Shown: positions 49,481 through 56,707 of the stretch, piece by piece
Layout: every line of letters starts with the position of its first letter
How positions within the stretch are numbered: position 1 is the first letter of the stretch
NCBI GenBank assembly: GCA_029243165.1
Contig: JAQWSN010000005.1
Span: forward strand, 186,001 to 250,000
From: Flavobacteriaceae bacterium
Lineage (GTDB): Bacteria > Bacteroidota > Bacteroidia > Flavobacteriales > Flavobacteriaceae
Direction: 5' to 3'
Length of the DNA stretch: 64,000 bases
The notes under the pieces: generated by a model
Database searches by the model: none
What the model saw: the letters and a program-made list of their open reading frames with translations, nothing else
What the model was told of the DNA's origin: nothing
Made by a program: the position numbers and the translations under genes

Positions 49481-50488
49481 ATGGATCAATCAAATTCCAC
49501 TTTAACAGACCGTTTTGGCAGGCATCACAACTACCTCAGAATTTCACTTACTGAACGGTGTAATCTACGATGTAATTATTGCATGCCGATTGACGGAGTC
49601 AAATTGAGTCCCCCCGAGCATTTAATGAATGCAGAAGAAATTTTCAAAATTGCTAAAAGTTTTGTGAAATTTGGAGTTACAAAAATTCGACTCACAGGAG
49701 GCGAGCCCTTAGTCCGAAAAGATTTTCCTAAAATTTTAAAATCACTCTCAACACTTAATGTTGAATTATCTCTTACTAGTAATGCGGTTTCCATTGATCG
49801 TCATATTGAACTCCTTAAAACTGCAGGAGTAAAAACCGTAAACATAAGCTTAGATACTTTGAAAGCGGAACGCTTTCAAAAAATCACTTTTAGGGATTAT
49901 TTTGACAGGGTGTACCAAAATATCTTAAAACTGATCGACGAAGGCTTTCAAGTAAAAATTAATGCTGTTTTAATGCGGGGTATCAACGATGATGAACTTT
50001 TGGATTTTGTAGCCTTTACGAAAAGCCATCCTGTTGTTTTCCGATTCATTGAATTTATGCCTTTTGATGGCAACCAATGGAAACGAGAAAAAACGATTTC
50101 ATATCAAGAAATCATGGATCAAATTCAGAATACCTATTCAGAAAAACAAATCATTCGACTCCAAGATGCTCCAAACGATACGTCTAAAAATTATTGTATT
50201 CAGGGACATCAAGGTTCTTTTGCCATTATCAGTACTGTAACCCATCCATTTTGTGATCAATGCAACCGCATTCGATTGACTGCCAATGGACAATTAAAAA
50301 ATTGTTTGTTTTCTCAAAAAGAAAATGACCTACTCACCGCACTTAGAAACCAACAGGATATTGAGCCCATTATTCGTCAGAGTATCTCGAGTAAGTTTGC
50401 CATTCGATCAGGAATGAATGCTCCAGATCAGTTTGAAGATCCTGAACAACACCGGCAAAACAGAAGCATGATTACCATTGGGGGCTAA
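49481..50488 (+). CDS. moaA: GTP 3',8-cyclase
   Basis: 335 residues from ATG 49481; TTG 49475 overlapping moaCB by 4 bp is an alternative. N-terminal radical-SAM cluster is CNLRCNYCMP. The C-terminal cluster starts FCDQCNRIRLTANGQLKNCLF and the protein ends with Gly-Gly needed for activity. It starts molybdenum-cofactor synthesis from GTP. Convergent overlap of 17 bp with mocA. Confidence 0.96.
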   Translation: MDQSNSTLTDRFGRHHNYLRISLTERCNLRCNYCMPIDGVKLSPPEHLMNAEEIFKIAKSFVKFGVTKIRLTGGEPLVRKDFPKILKSLSTLNVELSLTSNAVSIDRHIELLKTAGVKTVNISLDTLKAERFQKITFRDYFDRVYQNILKLIDEGFQVKINAVLMRGINDDELLDFVAFTKSHPVVFRFIEFMPFDGNQWKREKTISYQEIMDQIQNTYSEKQIIRLQDAPNDTSKNYCIQGHQGSFAIISTVTHPFCDQCNRIRLTANGQLKNCLFSQKENDLLTALRNQQDIEPIIRQSISSKFAIRSGMNAPDQFEDPEQHRQNRSMITIGG

Positions 50489-51077
50489 ATTCATTATGTA
50501 GTTTTCGATACATTTCAGGGGTATCCATATCCACAAGGGTTTTTCCTGCTTTGACTAAGGTTGTGTTTTTGCTGTACTTTTTTATCATTTTTTTTGCCCC
50601 TTCTTCTCCACTCAGAGATTGCAGTTCCTCAAAATAATGTGCATCAAATAAAACAGGGACACCAAGCCACCCAAGGTCTGATTCGGATACAATAATCTGC
50701 TTTTTTCCCTTTTCAAAAACAGCTCTCATCTTCAAATAATGTGAAGTCGTTACTAGAGGCTGATCTATTAAAGATATCAAAACTCCATCGGTTATTCTGT
50801 TGGATTGTAGAATTTGTTGAATACTAAATGCTAAAGAATTACCCATTCCATTTTCCCAATACTCATTTCGAATCACTTCTGCATTACTGCTTTTTAAAAG
50901 AGGTTCAATCAAATCGGCATAAGCTCCCAAAGTCACATAAAACTGGTCTGAAGTAGGCGCAATAGTATCCATTTGAAATTGAATAAGACTCTTATTTCCC
51001 CAGCGTAAAAGTTGTTTGGGTTCTCCCATTCTTTTTGAGGTTCCTGCTGCCAAAAGTAGATGTGGAATATTATTCAT
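50472..51077 (-). CDS. mocA: Molybdenum cofactor nucleotidyltransferase-like protein
   Basis: 201 residues from ATG 51077. The GT-A-like nucleotidyltransferase motif LLAAGTSKRMGEPKQLLRW lies at the N-terminus and ISLIDQPLVTTSHY carries the metal Asp. Homologues (MocA) add CMP to Moco for xanthine-oxidase-type enzymes such as IorB. Overlaps xdhC by 8 bp; the pair suits maturation of IorAB. Confidence 0.88.
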   Translation of the reverse strand: MNNIPHLLLAAGTSKRMGEPKQLLRWGNKSLIQFQMDTIAPTSDQFYVTLGAYADLIEPLLKSSNAEVIRNEYWENGMGNSLAFSIQQILQSNRITDGVLISLIDQPLVTTSHYLKMRAVFEKGKKQIIVSESDLGWLGVPVLFDAHYFEELQSLSGEEGAKKMIKKYSKNTTLVKAGKTLVDMDTPEMYRKLHNEFSPQW

Positions 51078-52104
51078 GAATACTCCCCTTTTTTTCCTTA
51101 AGCTGCATTGGATTTTGTTTACGCACAACAGCCAAAATTTCTGCCAAAATGGAAATTGCAATTTCTTGAGCACTTTCAGCTCCAATATTTATTCCTGCTG
51201 GTCCGTGCAGTCGCTCCAGAAAATCAATAGATAATTCTGAGTTGAAATCCAAGGCTTTTTCTATCACTCGCTCACGTCGGTGCTTAGGTCCCAAAATACC
51301 AAAATAGGCCGATCGGGTATTGGCTAGGGCTAGTAAATATTGAACGTCCTTTTTAAAACTATGAGTCATCAAAAGTATGGCTGTTTGAGAATCTACTGCG
51401 CTAACATCTAAGGAGTCGATTGTAGTACTGATAAATTGATGCGCTCCCTCAAAAAAAGATATGGTTTTTGCCTCATCTGCGGATGCTACTACTGTGACTT
51501 GCCATCCCAAATCTGAAGCAGTTTTGCATAAGCAAACTGTATCGTGTTCTGCTCCAAAGAGATACAGCTGAAATAAAGGCTCGAAGGTTTGCCTAAAACA
51601 ACTCATTTTTTCTGATGGAGCCTCAAAATTATCGCGTAGTGAAAAGGAATTTCCTGAAAAAAGAAACTGTGTCCCAAAGGCAATATTGCTTTGCTCCTCT
51701 CTAGTGAAAAAGGTTTCGGAGTGAAAATCAATTCGTTTTTTTAGAACCGTTTCAAATTGAATCTTGAGCTCCTCAGATAATTTTACAGGTTCAATAAGAA
51801 TGAAGATAATTCCTTCACATCCCAGCCGATACCTTCCGTCATAGGTCATTATTTTAGGAACATCAGACTCCAAAACAGACTGGGCTTGAAGCACTACTTC
51901 CTTTTCCACACAACCGCCGCTTACAGCTCCAAAAGTTTTGCCATTTTCTTGAATCAACATCCGCACCCCGGGTCTGCGATAGGAAGAGCCTTCTAATGCT
52001 ACAACCGTTGCCAAAACCGATTTTAGATTTTGTTGCTGGGCAGTCCAGATGTGTTCAATCAGATTTTTAATTTCGTGCGTCATGAATAATTGTCTATTAA
52101 TCAT
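51070..52104 (-). CDS. xdhC: XdhC/CoxI family molybdenum-enzyme maturation factor
   Basis: 344 residues (ATG 52104, or 52083 giving MTHEIKN). XdhC N-terminal domain: VVALEGSSYRRPGVRMLIQENG and VSGGCVEKEV. The C-terminal Rossmann domain includes LYLFGAEHDTVCLCKTASDLGWQVTVV, and IGAESAQEIAISILAEIL ends it. It binds and hands over sulfurated Moco to hydroxylases such as IorB. Located after tRNA-Leu on the same strand with a terminator between. Confidence 0.93.
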   Translation of the reverse strand: MINRQLFMTHEIKNLIEHIWTAQQQNLKSVLATVVALEGSSYRRPGVRMLIQENGKTFGAVSGGCVEKEVVLQAQSVLESDVPKIMTYDGRYRLGCEGIIFILIEPVKLSEELKIQFETVLKKRIDFHSETFFTREEQSNIAFGTQFLFSGNSFSLRDNFEAPSEKMSCFRQTFEPLFQLYLFGAEHDTVCLCKTASDLGWQVTVVASADEAKTISFFEGAHQFISTTIDSLDVSAVDSQTAILLMTHSFKKDVQYLLALANTRSAYFGILGPKHRRERVIEKALDFNSELSIDFLERLHGPAGINIGAESAQEIAISILAEILAVVRKQNPMQLKEKKGSIHE

Positions 52105-52176
52105 AAAGATATTGATTTGTAAAGGTTTTTAAAAAAAGTGCGATCATTTACCCCCTCTACAACCAAAATCATTTTT

Positions 52177-52206
52177 AAAAAAAAAACCTCTGTGGACTCA
52201 CAGAGG
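52177..52206 (-). terminator. Intrinsic terminator after tRNA-Leu
   Basis: On the minus strand CCTCTGTG-AGTC-CACAGAGG is a perfect 8-bp stem with a 4-nt loop, followed by ten U residues. It lies 11 bp past the 3' end of the tRNA gene. Confidence 0.95.
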
Positions 52207-52216
52207 CTTAAAGAAG

Positions 52217-52298
52217 TGCGGGTGAAGGGACTCGAACCCCCACGCCGTGAAGCACTAGATCCTAAATCTAGCGTGTCTACCAATTTCACCACACCCGC
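52217..52298 (-). tRNA. tRNA-Leu (anticodon UAG)
   Basis: 82 nt. Acceptor arms GCGGGTG and CACCCGC pair with a discriminator A. The anticodon stem CTAGA/TCTAG encloses TTTAGGA, giving anticodon TAG (codon CUA). The long variable arm (GTGCTTCACGGCGTG) and GGTTCGAGTCC T-arm are typical of tRNA-Leu. CCA is not encoded. Confidence 0.96.
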
Positions 52299-52392
52299 AT
52301 TTGGGAGGACAAATATAACTAAGTTTTCGTATAAAATTTCTACTTCTAAAAAAAATACATTGGTTAGCTTTGTGTGTTTAAAAAGAAACGAT

Positions 52393-53778
52393 ATGATGAC
52401 ACTGACTACCGACCAAAAACGTTACCTAGATGAATGGATGTCCTTCTTAAAAATTCCCTCGGTAAGTGCGGATCCGAATTTTAATTCAGAGGTTGCTGCT
52501 GCTGCTGCATGGGTCAAAGATGCACTTGATAAAGTTGGTTGTTCTCACACCGAAATCATCCCTACAGCTGGACATCCTATTGTTTATGGCGAACATCTAA
52601 TTGATCCCAAATTACCTACCGTATTGGTTTATGGACACTACGATGTTCAACCACCAGATCCTGTAGACTTGTGGGACAGTCCTCCGTTTGAACCAGTAAT
52701 TAAAACCACTCCTCTCCATCCTGAAGGGGCTGTATTTGCTCGAGGTGCCTGCGATGATAAGGGACAGATGTTTATGCACATTAAAGCTTTTGAGGTCATG
52801 AAAAAAGAAGGATTGTTAGGCTGCAATATCAAATTTATGATCGAAGGGGAAGAAGAAGTTGGTAGTGATCATCTAGAAGATTTTGTAAAAAATAATAAAA
52901 CTAAATTGGCATGTGATGTAATTCTTATTTCTGATACAGGAATGATTTCTAGAGAGCAACCCTCAATCTCTACTGGCTTAAGAGGATTGAGTTACATGGA
53001 AGTGACCGTTACAGGGCCCAATCGTGATTTACATTCAGGACTTTACGGAGGAGCAGTTGCAAATCCAATTAACGTTTTATGTGAAATGATCTCTAAAATG
53101 CACGACGATCAAAAACGAATTACCATTCCTGGTTTCTACGACAAGGTAGAGGAACTCACACACAACGAAAGAAAAGCTATGGCTGAAGCCCCTTTTAATT
53201 TGTCCGAATTTAAAGATTCAATCGGTATCAAAGGAATTTGTGGAGAAGAAGGCTACACAAATGAAGAGCGCCGAACCATTCGCCCAACCTTAGATGTCAA
53301 TGGTATTTGGGGAGGTTACACAGGCGAAGGTGCAAAAACTGTGATTCCGAGTAAAGCCCACGCTAAAATTTCAATGCGATTGGTACCCAATCAAGATTGG
53401 AATGACATCAGTGAATTGTTTAGTAACTATTTTCAATCGATTGCTCCCCAGGGGGTCACGGTTGAAGTTCAAACCCATCATGGTGGATATGCATACGTAA
53501 CCCCTACAAATAATCTTGCCTATCAAGCCGCACATCAGGCCTACCTTGACACCTTCGGAATTGCACCCATACCAAGTCGAGGAGGTGGAAGCATTCCCAT
53601 TGTTCCCATGTTTGAAAATGAACTGGGAGTAAAATCAATTTTAATGGGCTTTGGATTGGATTCAGATGCTATTCATTCCCCAAATGAACACTACGGTCTG
53701 TTTAACTTTTTTAAGGGGATTGAAACCCTTCCTAAATTTTACAAACATTACATTGAACTCCAAAATAAAGATTCCTAG
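52393..53778 (+). CDS. M20-family dipeptidase
   Basis: 461 residues from ATG 52393. Zinc peptidase M20: LVYGHYDVQPPDP (first metal His, Asp), ARGACDDKGQM (bridging Asp), IEGEEEVGSDHLEDF (catalytic and metal Glu), DTGMISREQPSISTGLRG and a terminal His motif IHSPNEHYGLFNF. It likely hydrolyses dipeptides in the cytoplasm. An upstream open frame passes antisense through tRNA-Leu and is not used. TAGCTTTG at 52365-52372 is a good -7 element. Confidence 0.94.
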   Translation: MMTLTTDQKRYLDEWMSFLKIPSVSADPNFNSEVAAAAAWVKDALDKVGCSHTEIIPTAGHPIVYGEHLIDPKLPTVLVYGHYDVQPPDPVDLWDSPPFEPVIKTTPLHPEGAVFARGACDDKGQMFMHIKAFEVMKKEGLLGCNIKFMIEGEEEVGSDHLEDFVKNNKTKLACDVILISDTGMISREQPSISTGLRGLSYMEVTVTGPNRDLHSGLYGGAVANPINVLCEMISKMHDDQKRITIPGFYDKVEELTHNERKAMAEAPFNLSEFKDSIGIKGICGEEGYTNEERRTIRPTLDVNGIWGGYTGEGAKTVIPSKAHAKISMRLVPNQDWNDISELFSNYFQSIAPQGVTVEVQTHHGGYAYVTPTNNLAYQAAHQAYLDTFGIAPIPSRGGGSIPIVPMFENELGVKSILMGFGLDSDAIHSPNEHYGLFNFFKGIETLPKFYKHYIELQNKDS

Positions 53779-54899
53779 ACCCTAAACAAATCTGCAGCCA
53801 AACCATCCGTTAAAAATTTTGCGCTTTGGCTAATTTTTAAATGATCGCCATCCCAATAAAAAAAGTGCTCTGCCAAATGACGCTCAGCTTGCTCTTCCAA
53901 ATAAAGTGCATATCGCTGTCCAAAATGCTTTTTAACATGGTCTAAAGAAACTCCTTCTAAGGTTCTTAAACCAGTCATTAGATATTCATTGTATCGATCC
54001 TTTAGGGTAAGTTCTTCTTTTTCAAAGGACAGTTCACCGTCTTTCAAAGACTTAAGATAGCTGTGGTTGTTGGAAACATTCCATTTTCGAATGCGTTCTC
54101 CATCGTAACTGTGGGCCGAAGGTCCAATACCCAAATAGGGTTTTCCTTCCCAATAATTCTGATTGTTTACCGAAAAATAATTGGGTTTTCCAAAATTTGA
54201 AAATTCATAATTGACATAGCCGAATTCTTCCATTTTATAAATTAAAAACTGGTATTGCTTTGCAACCTCCTCTTCGGGGAGGGGCAAAACTATTCCTTTC
54301 TCAATTTGGTGATGTAAAGCTGTTTTCTCTTCAACAGTTAATGCATAGGAAGATAAATGAGGAGGATTAAAACTCAGAGCCGTATTTATGTTTTCTTCCC
54401 ATTCGCCTAGAGTCGAATAAGGCATTCCATAGATTAAATCAAGTGTGTAATTATTGAAAATTTTTCCAATTAATTCCAATGATTTTAGAGCCTGATTTCG
54501 ATCATGAGCTCTATTCATAAGTTCAAGATCTCGGTTAGAAAATGACTGTACTCCGAGACTTAATCTATTAATTCCTGCTGCTTTTATTCCGCTTAAATAC
54601 TCTGCAGATACATCGTCTGGATTGACCTCCAAGGTCACCTCTACATTAGGGATTAATTTGAATTTTTTAGTGATAAAATCAATTAGATTTCCAATTTCCT
54701 GAGGGCTTAAAAGCGAGGGGGAGCCTCCACCAAAATAAATACTCTCTAAAGGAAGATTGATTTCATTGGTTCGTATCGTTAATTCTTTTTTCATAGCCTC
54801 CCCCATGGCGTTTTTATGTTTTAGGGAAGTAGAAAAATGAAAATTACAATAATGACAAGCTTGTTTGCAAAACGGATAATGGAAATAGAGATTTGACAT
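53775..54899 (-). CDS. hemW: Radical-SAM coproporphyrinogen oxidase-like protein HemW
   Basis: 374 residues from ATG 54899. The radical-SAM cluster is CKQACHYCNFHF (CxxxCxxC followed by Phe as in HemW). IYFGGGSPSLLSP, EVNPDDVS and GINRLSLGVQSF are conserved. HemW is a heme chaperone rather than the oxygen-independent CPO itself. Overlaps the dipeptidase 3' end by 4 bp, convergent. Confidence 0.93.
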   Translation of the reverse strand: MSNLYFHYPFCKQACHYCNFHFSTSLKHKNAMGEAMKKELTIRTNEINLPLESIYFGGGSPSLLSPQEIGNLIDFITKKFKLIPNVEVTLEVNPDDVSAEYLSGIKAAGINRLSLGVQSFSNRDLELMNRAHDRNQALKSLELIGKIFNNYTLDLIYGMPYSTLGEWEENINTALSFNPPHLSSYALTVEEKTALHHQIEKGIVLPLPEEEVAKQYQFLIYKMEEFGYVNYEFSNFGKPNYFSVNNQNYWEGKPYLGIGPSAHSYDGERIRKWNVSNNHSYLKSLKDGELSFEKEELTLKDRYNEYLMTGLRTLEGVSLDHVKKHFGQRYALYLEEQAERHLAEHFFYWDGDHLKISQSAKFLTDGLAADLFRV

Positions 54900-54914
54900 T
54901 TTCAAAAAACCCGT

Positions 54915-55469
54915 TTAGGGTTTTATTTTTTTTGGGTTTTGATTCACATATGCACTCCAACCAGAATAATTTTTCCCTTGGCTTTCTTTGCCTCTGTTGT
55001 AGTAATGGCAAACAGCTGCTGCCAGACCATCGGTAGCATCTAAATTTTTTGGCAGTGTTTTGATTTTAAGTAACTGTTGAAGCATTTTGGCTACTTGTTC
55101 TTTAGAGGCATTGCCATTGCCAGTAATTGCCATTTTAATTTTTTTTGGTGAATATTCTGTAATGGAAAGCTCCCTAGACAAACCTGCAGCCATGGCTACA
55201 CCTTGTGCCCTGCCTAACTTTAGCATGGACTGTACATTTTTCCCAAAAAAAGGAGCTTCTAGTGCCATTTCATCAGGATGATATTCATCAATCAACTCAA
55301 TAGTTCTTTTGAAAATATGATGTAGTTTTAAAAAGTGATTGTCGTATTTTTTTAGATGTAATTCGTGCATTTGAATCATCTGCATCGAATTTTTACTGAC
55401 TTCAATTAACCCAAAACCCATGATCGTTGTTCCTGGATCAACGCCTAAAATAATTTGTGTCTCTTGCAT
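54915..55469 (-). CDS. ruvC: Holliday junction endodeoxyribonuclease RuvC
   Basis: 184 residues. LGVDPGTTIMGFGLIE has the first catalytic Asp, MALEAPFFGKNVQSMLKLGRAQG the Glu, and LDATDGLAAAVCHYY the C-terminal acidic pair. It resolves Holliday junctions with RuvAB. Overlaps the upstream lipoprotein gene by 1 bp; hemW follows by 15 bp. Confidence 0.96.
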   Translation of the reverse strand: MQETQIILGVDPGTTIMGFGLIEVSKNSMQMIQMHELHLKKYDNHFLKLHHIFKRTIELIDEYHPDEMALEAPFFGKNVQSMLKLGRAQGVAMAAGLSRELSITEYSPKKIKMAITGNGNASKEQVAKMLQQLLKIKTLPKNLDATDGLAAAVCHYYNRGKESQGKNYSGWSAYVNQNPKKIKP

Positions 55470-55966
55470 TATTTTGATTCCAGAGCAATAATACGAACAG
55501 GAAGCTGAAACTCAGTGGAAACATAAGTTCCAACATTGGATTTGATTGCGGGAATTGCCTGTGGAAGCTGAAGAATTGCATCGGTTAAAATTTGTTCTAA
55601 ATCAGGAATTGCATCTCTAAGGGCATTAGATAAATCTACTTTATCTAAAGAGATAAAGCCCTCTTCATCTACCCTAAGCGACAAGAATAATTCTTCTTCT
55701 ATGGTTTGATTTGCCTCTGACAAATTATCGAATAGATATTCGCTAATTGAAGTTGAAATCGTGTTTTTAAAACAAGTAGTGGCTTCACTTCCTTCAAGAC
55801 CATCACAAGCATTAAAGCTTGGACCTATGTCGTTCGCTGACCATTTTGAGGCCTTGGCTATTTCTTGTTTTGAAACTTTCGTAGATTCAAATAAATGACA
55901 TGCGGTAAATTGCATTGAAACCAATCCGATTAAAAAAAATGAGCGGTATTTTTTTAAAGAATACAT
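55469..55966 (-). CDS. Lipoprotein of unknown function
   Basis: 165 residues. The N-terminus is positively charged, then FFLIGLVSMQFTAC, a lipobox ending in Cys about residue 23. The mature part contains two cysteines (NACDGLEGSEATTCF) that could form a disulfide and a C-terminal half resembling the TonB-C/energy-transducer-like beta layout seen in some flavobacterial proteins. No clear family. It precedes ruvC with 1-bp overlap. Confidence 0.75.
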   Translation of the reverse strand: MYSLKKYRSFFLIGLVSMQFTACHLFESTKVSKQEIAKASKWSANDIGPSFNACDGLEGSEATTCFKNTISTSISEYLFDNLSEANQTIEEELFLSLRVDEEGFISLDKVDLSNALRDAIPDLEQILTDAILQLPQAIPAIKSNVGTYVSTEFQLPVRIIALESK

Positions 55967-56058
55967 TCTGTTTAAAATTTCAAAATAAAGTTACAATTTT
56001 TATTTATTTTCGAACTGATAATGCTCCAATTTACTCTTCAAATAAGATATGTTTGCCT

Positions 56059-56559
56059 ATGGACCTTCTTTTAATTTGTATCGCTGGATTTTTTATTTTA
56101 TTGGGGCTAGTTGGTAGTTTTTTACCCGTTATTCCAGGACCGCTTACCTCTTGGATTGGTTTTTTAGTATTGAGTTTTATCCCTGAAATTTCCATTTCGA
56201 CAACTTTTCTACTAATCAGTTTTTCTATTGCACTATTTATTTTCTTATTGGATTTTATCATTCCTATTATCGGAGTAAAAAAATATGGGGGTGGAAAAGG
56301 CAGCACTTATGGTGCATCAATTGGGCTGATTTTAGGCATCCTATTCTTAGGTCCTTTAGGCATTTTAATGGGTCCTTTTTTAGGAGCGTTTTTTGGAGAA
56401 CTAATTGTAAATAAAAGCAATAATAAAGGAGCACTAAGAGCTGCATTTGGCGCGCTTATTGGTTTCTTGTCAGGTGTTTTCCTAAAGTTTATTATTGGGA
56501 TTGCATACGGATTCTATTTTATCCGCTTTGTCTGGAATGCTAGAGATCTAGTTTTCTAA
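56059..56559 (+). CDS. DUF456 integral membrane protein
   Basis: 166 residues from ATG 56059. About four hydrophobic segments; LGLVGSFLPVIPGPLTSWIG near residue 14 and the glycine-rich KKYGGGKGSTYGASIGLILGILFLGPLGILMGPFLGAFFGEL are the DUF456 signature. Function unknown. The frame continues upstream to 55915 but into the divergent lipoprotein gene; ATG 56059 gives the usual start. Confidence 0.9.
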   Translation: MDLLLICIAGFFILLGLVGSFLPVIPGPLTSWIGFLVLSFIPEISISTTFLLISFSIALFIFLLDFIIPIIGVKKYGGGKGSTYGASIGLILGILFLGPLGILMGPFLGAFFGELIVNKSNNKGALRAAFGALIGFLSGVFLKFIIGIAYGFYFIRFVWNARDLVF

Positions 56560-56562
56560 TAA

Positions 56563-56707
56563 TCATAAAGCAACTCCTTTCCCGAAAAATTCAATCAAAC
56601 CACAACACTATATTTATTTAATGAATGTTGTTGTATGCCATCAGCACATATTAATGCTTTTCTACTTTTTTTGTAGGGCGTTCTCGGGTAAGGAGTTTAC
56701 TTCATGA
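56563..56707. repeat. Long imperfect inverted repeat framing the crRNA-like element
   Basis: Left arm 56563-56585 and right arm 56684-56707 are inverted copies. The core AACTCCTTTCCCGA (56572-56585) matches the reverse complement of 56684-56697 at 13 of 14 positions. The outer part extends it by about 9 bases with one gap and few mismatches. The right arm includes the stop codon of the cas9-like gene. As RNA it would close a ~145-nt hairpin around the guide/repeat element. No following U-run on either strand, so it is not a classical terminator. Confidence 0.85.
56571..56640 (-). ncRNA. Putative single crRNA-like unit (guide plus repeat) for the Cas9-like protein
   Basis: On the minus strand a 36-nt repeat-like stretch (56606 to 56571) begins GTTGTGGTTTGATTGAAT, the look of Bacteroidota type II-C repeats. 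Its first 18 nt pair with the tracrRNA anti-repeat at 60153-60170: 14 Watson-Crick pairs, 2 G-U pairs and one UU/UU internal bulge. The 20 nt directly 5' would be the guide: ATTCATTAAATAAATATAGT. No second repeat copy is upstream, so this is a lone unit, not an array. It lies right after the cas9-like stop codon on the same strand and may be processed from that mRNA; I found no promoter of its own. Guide length and 5' end are unknown. Confidence 0.65.

Noticed and set aside
52138-52392. Upstream extension of the M20 dipeptidase
   Set aside because: The open frame runs antisense through the terminator and tRNA-Leu gene; the family N-terminus fits ATG 52393.
56571-56640. Reading the downstream element as a second tracrRNA on the plus strand
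   Set aside because: The plus strand carries an anti-repeat-like word and a near-consensus promoter (TTTG 56527-56530, TAGTTTTC 56549-56556). But no nexus or terminator follows as in the true tracrRNA, and the minus strand gives a proper repeat beginning after a guide. The strand is still not proven.
56563-56707. Terminal inverted repeats of an insertion sequence
   Set aside because: Nothing between the arms encodes a transposase, the spacing is only about 100 bp, and no target duplication is visible.
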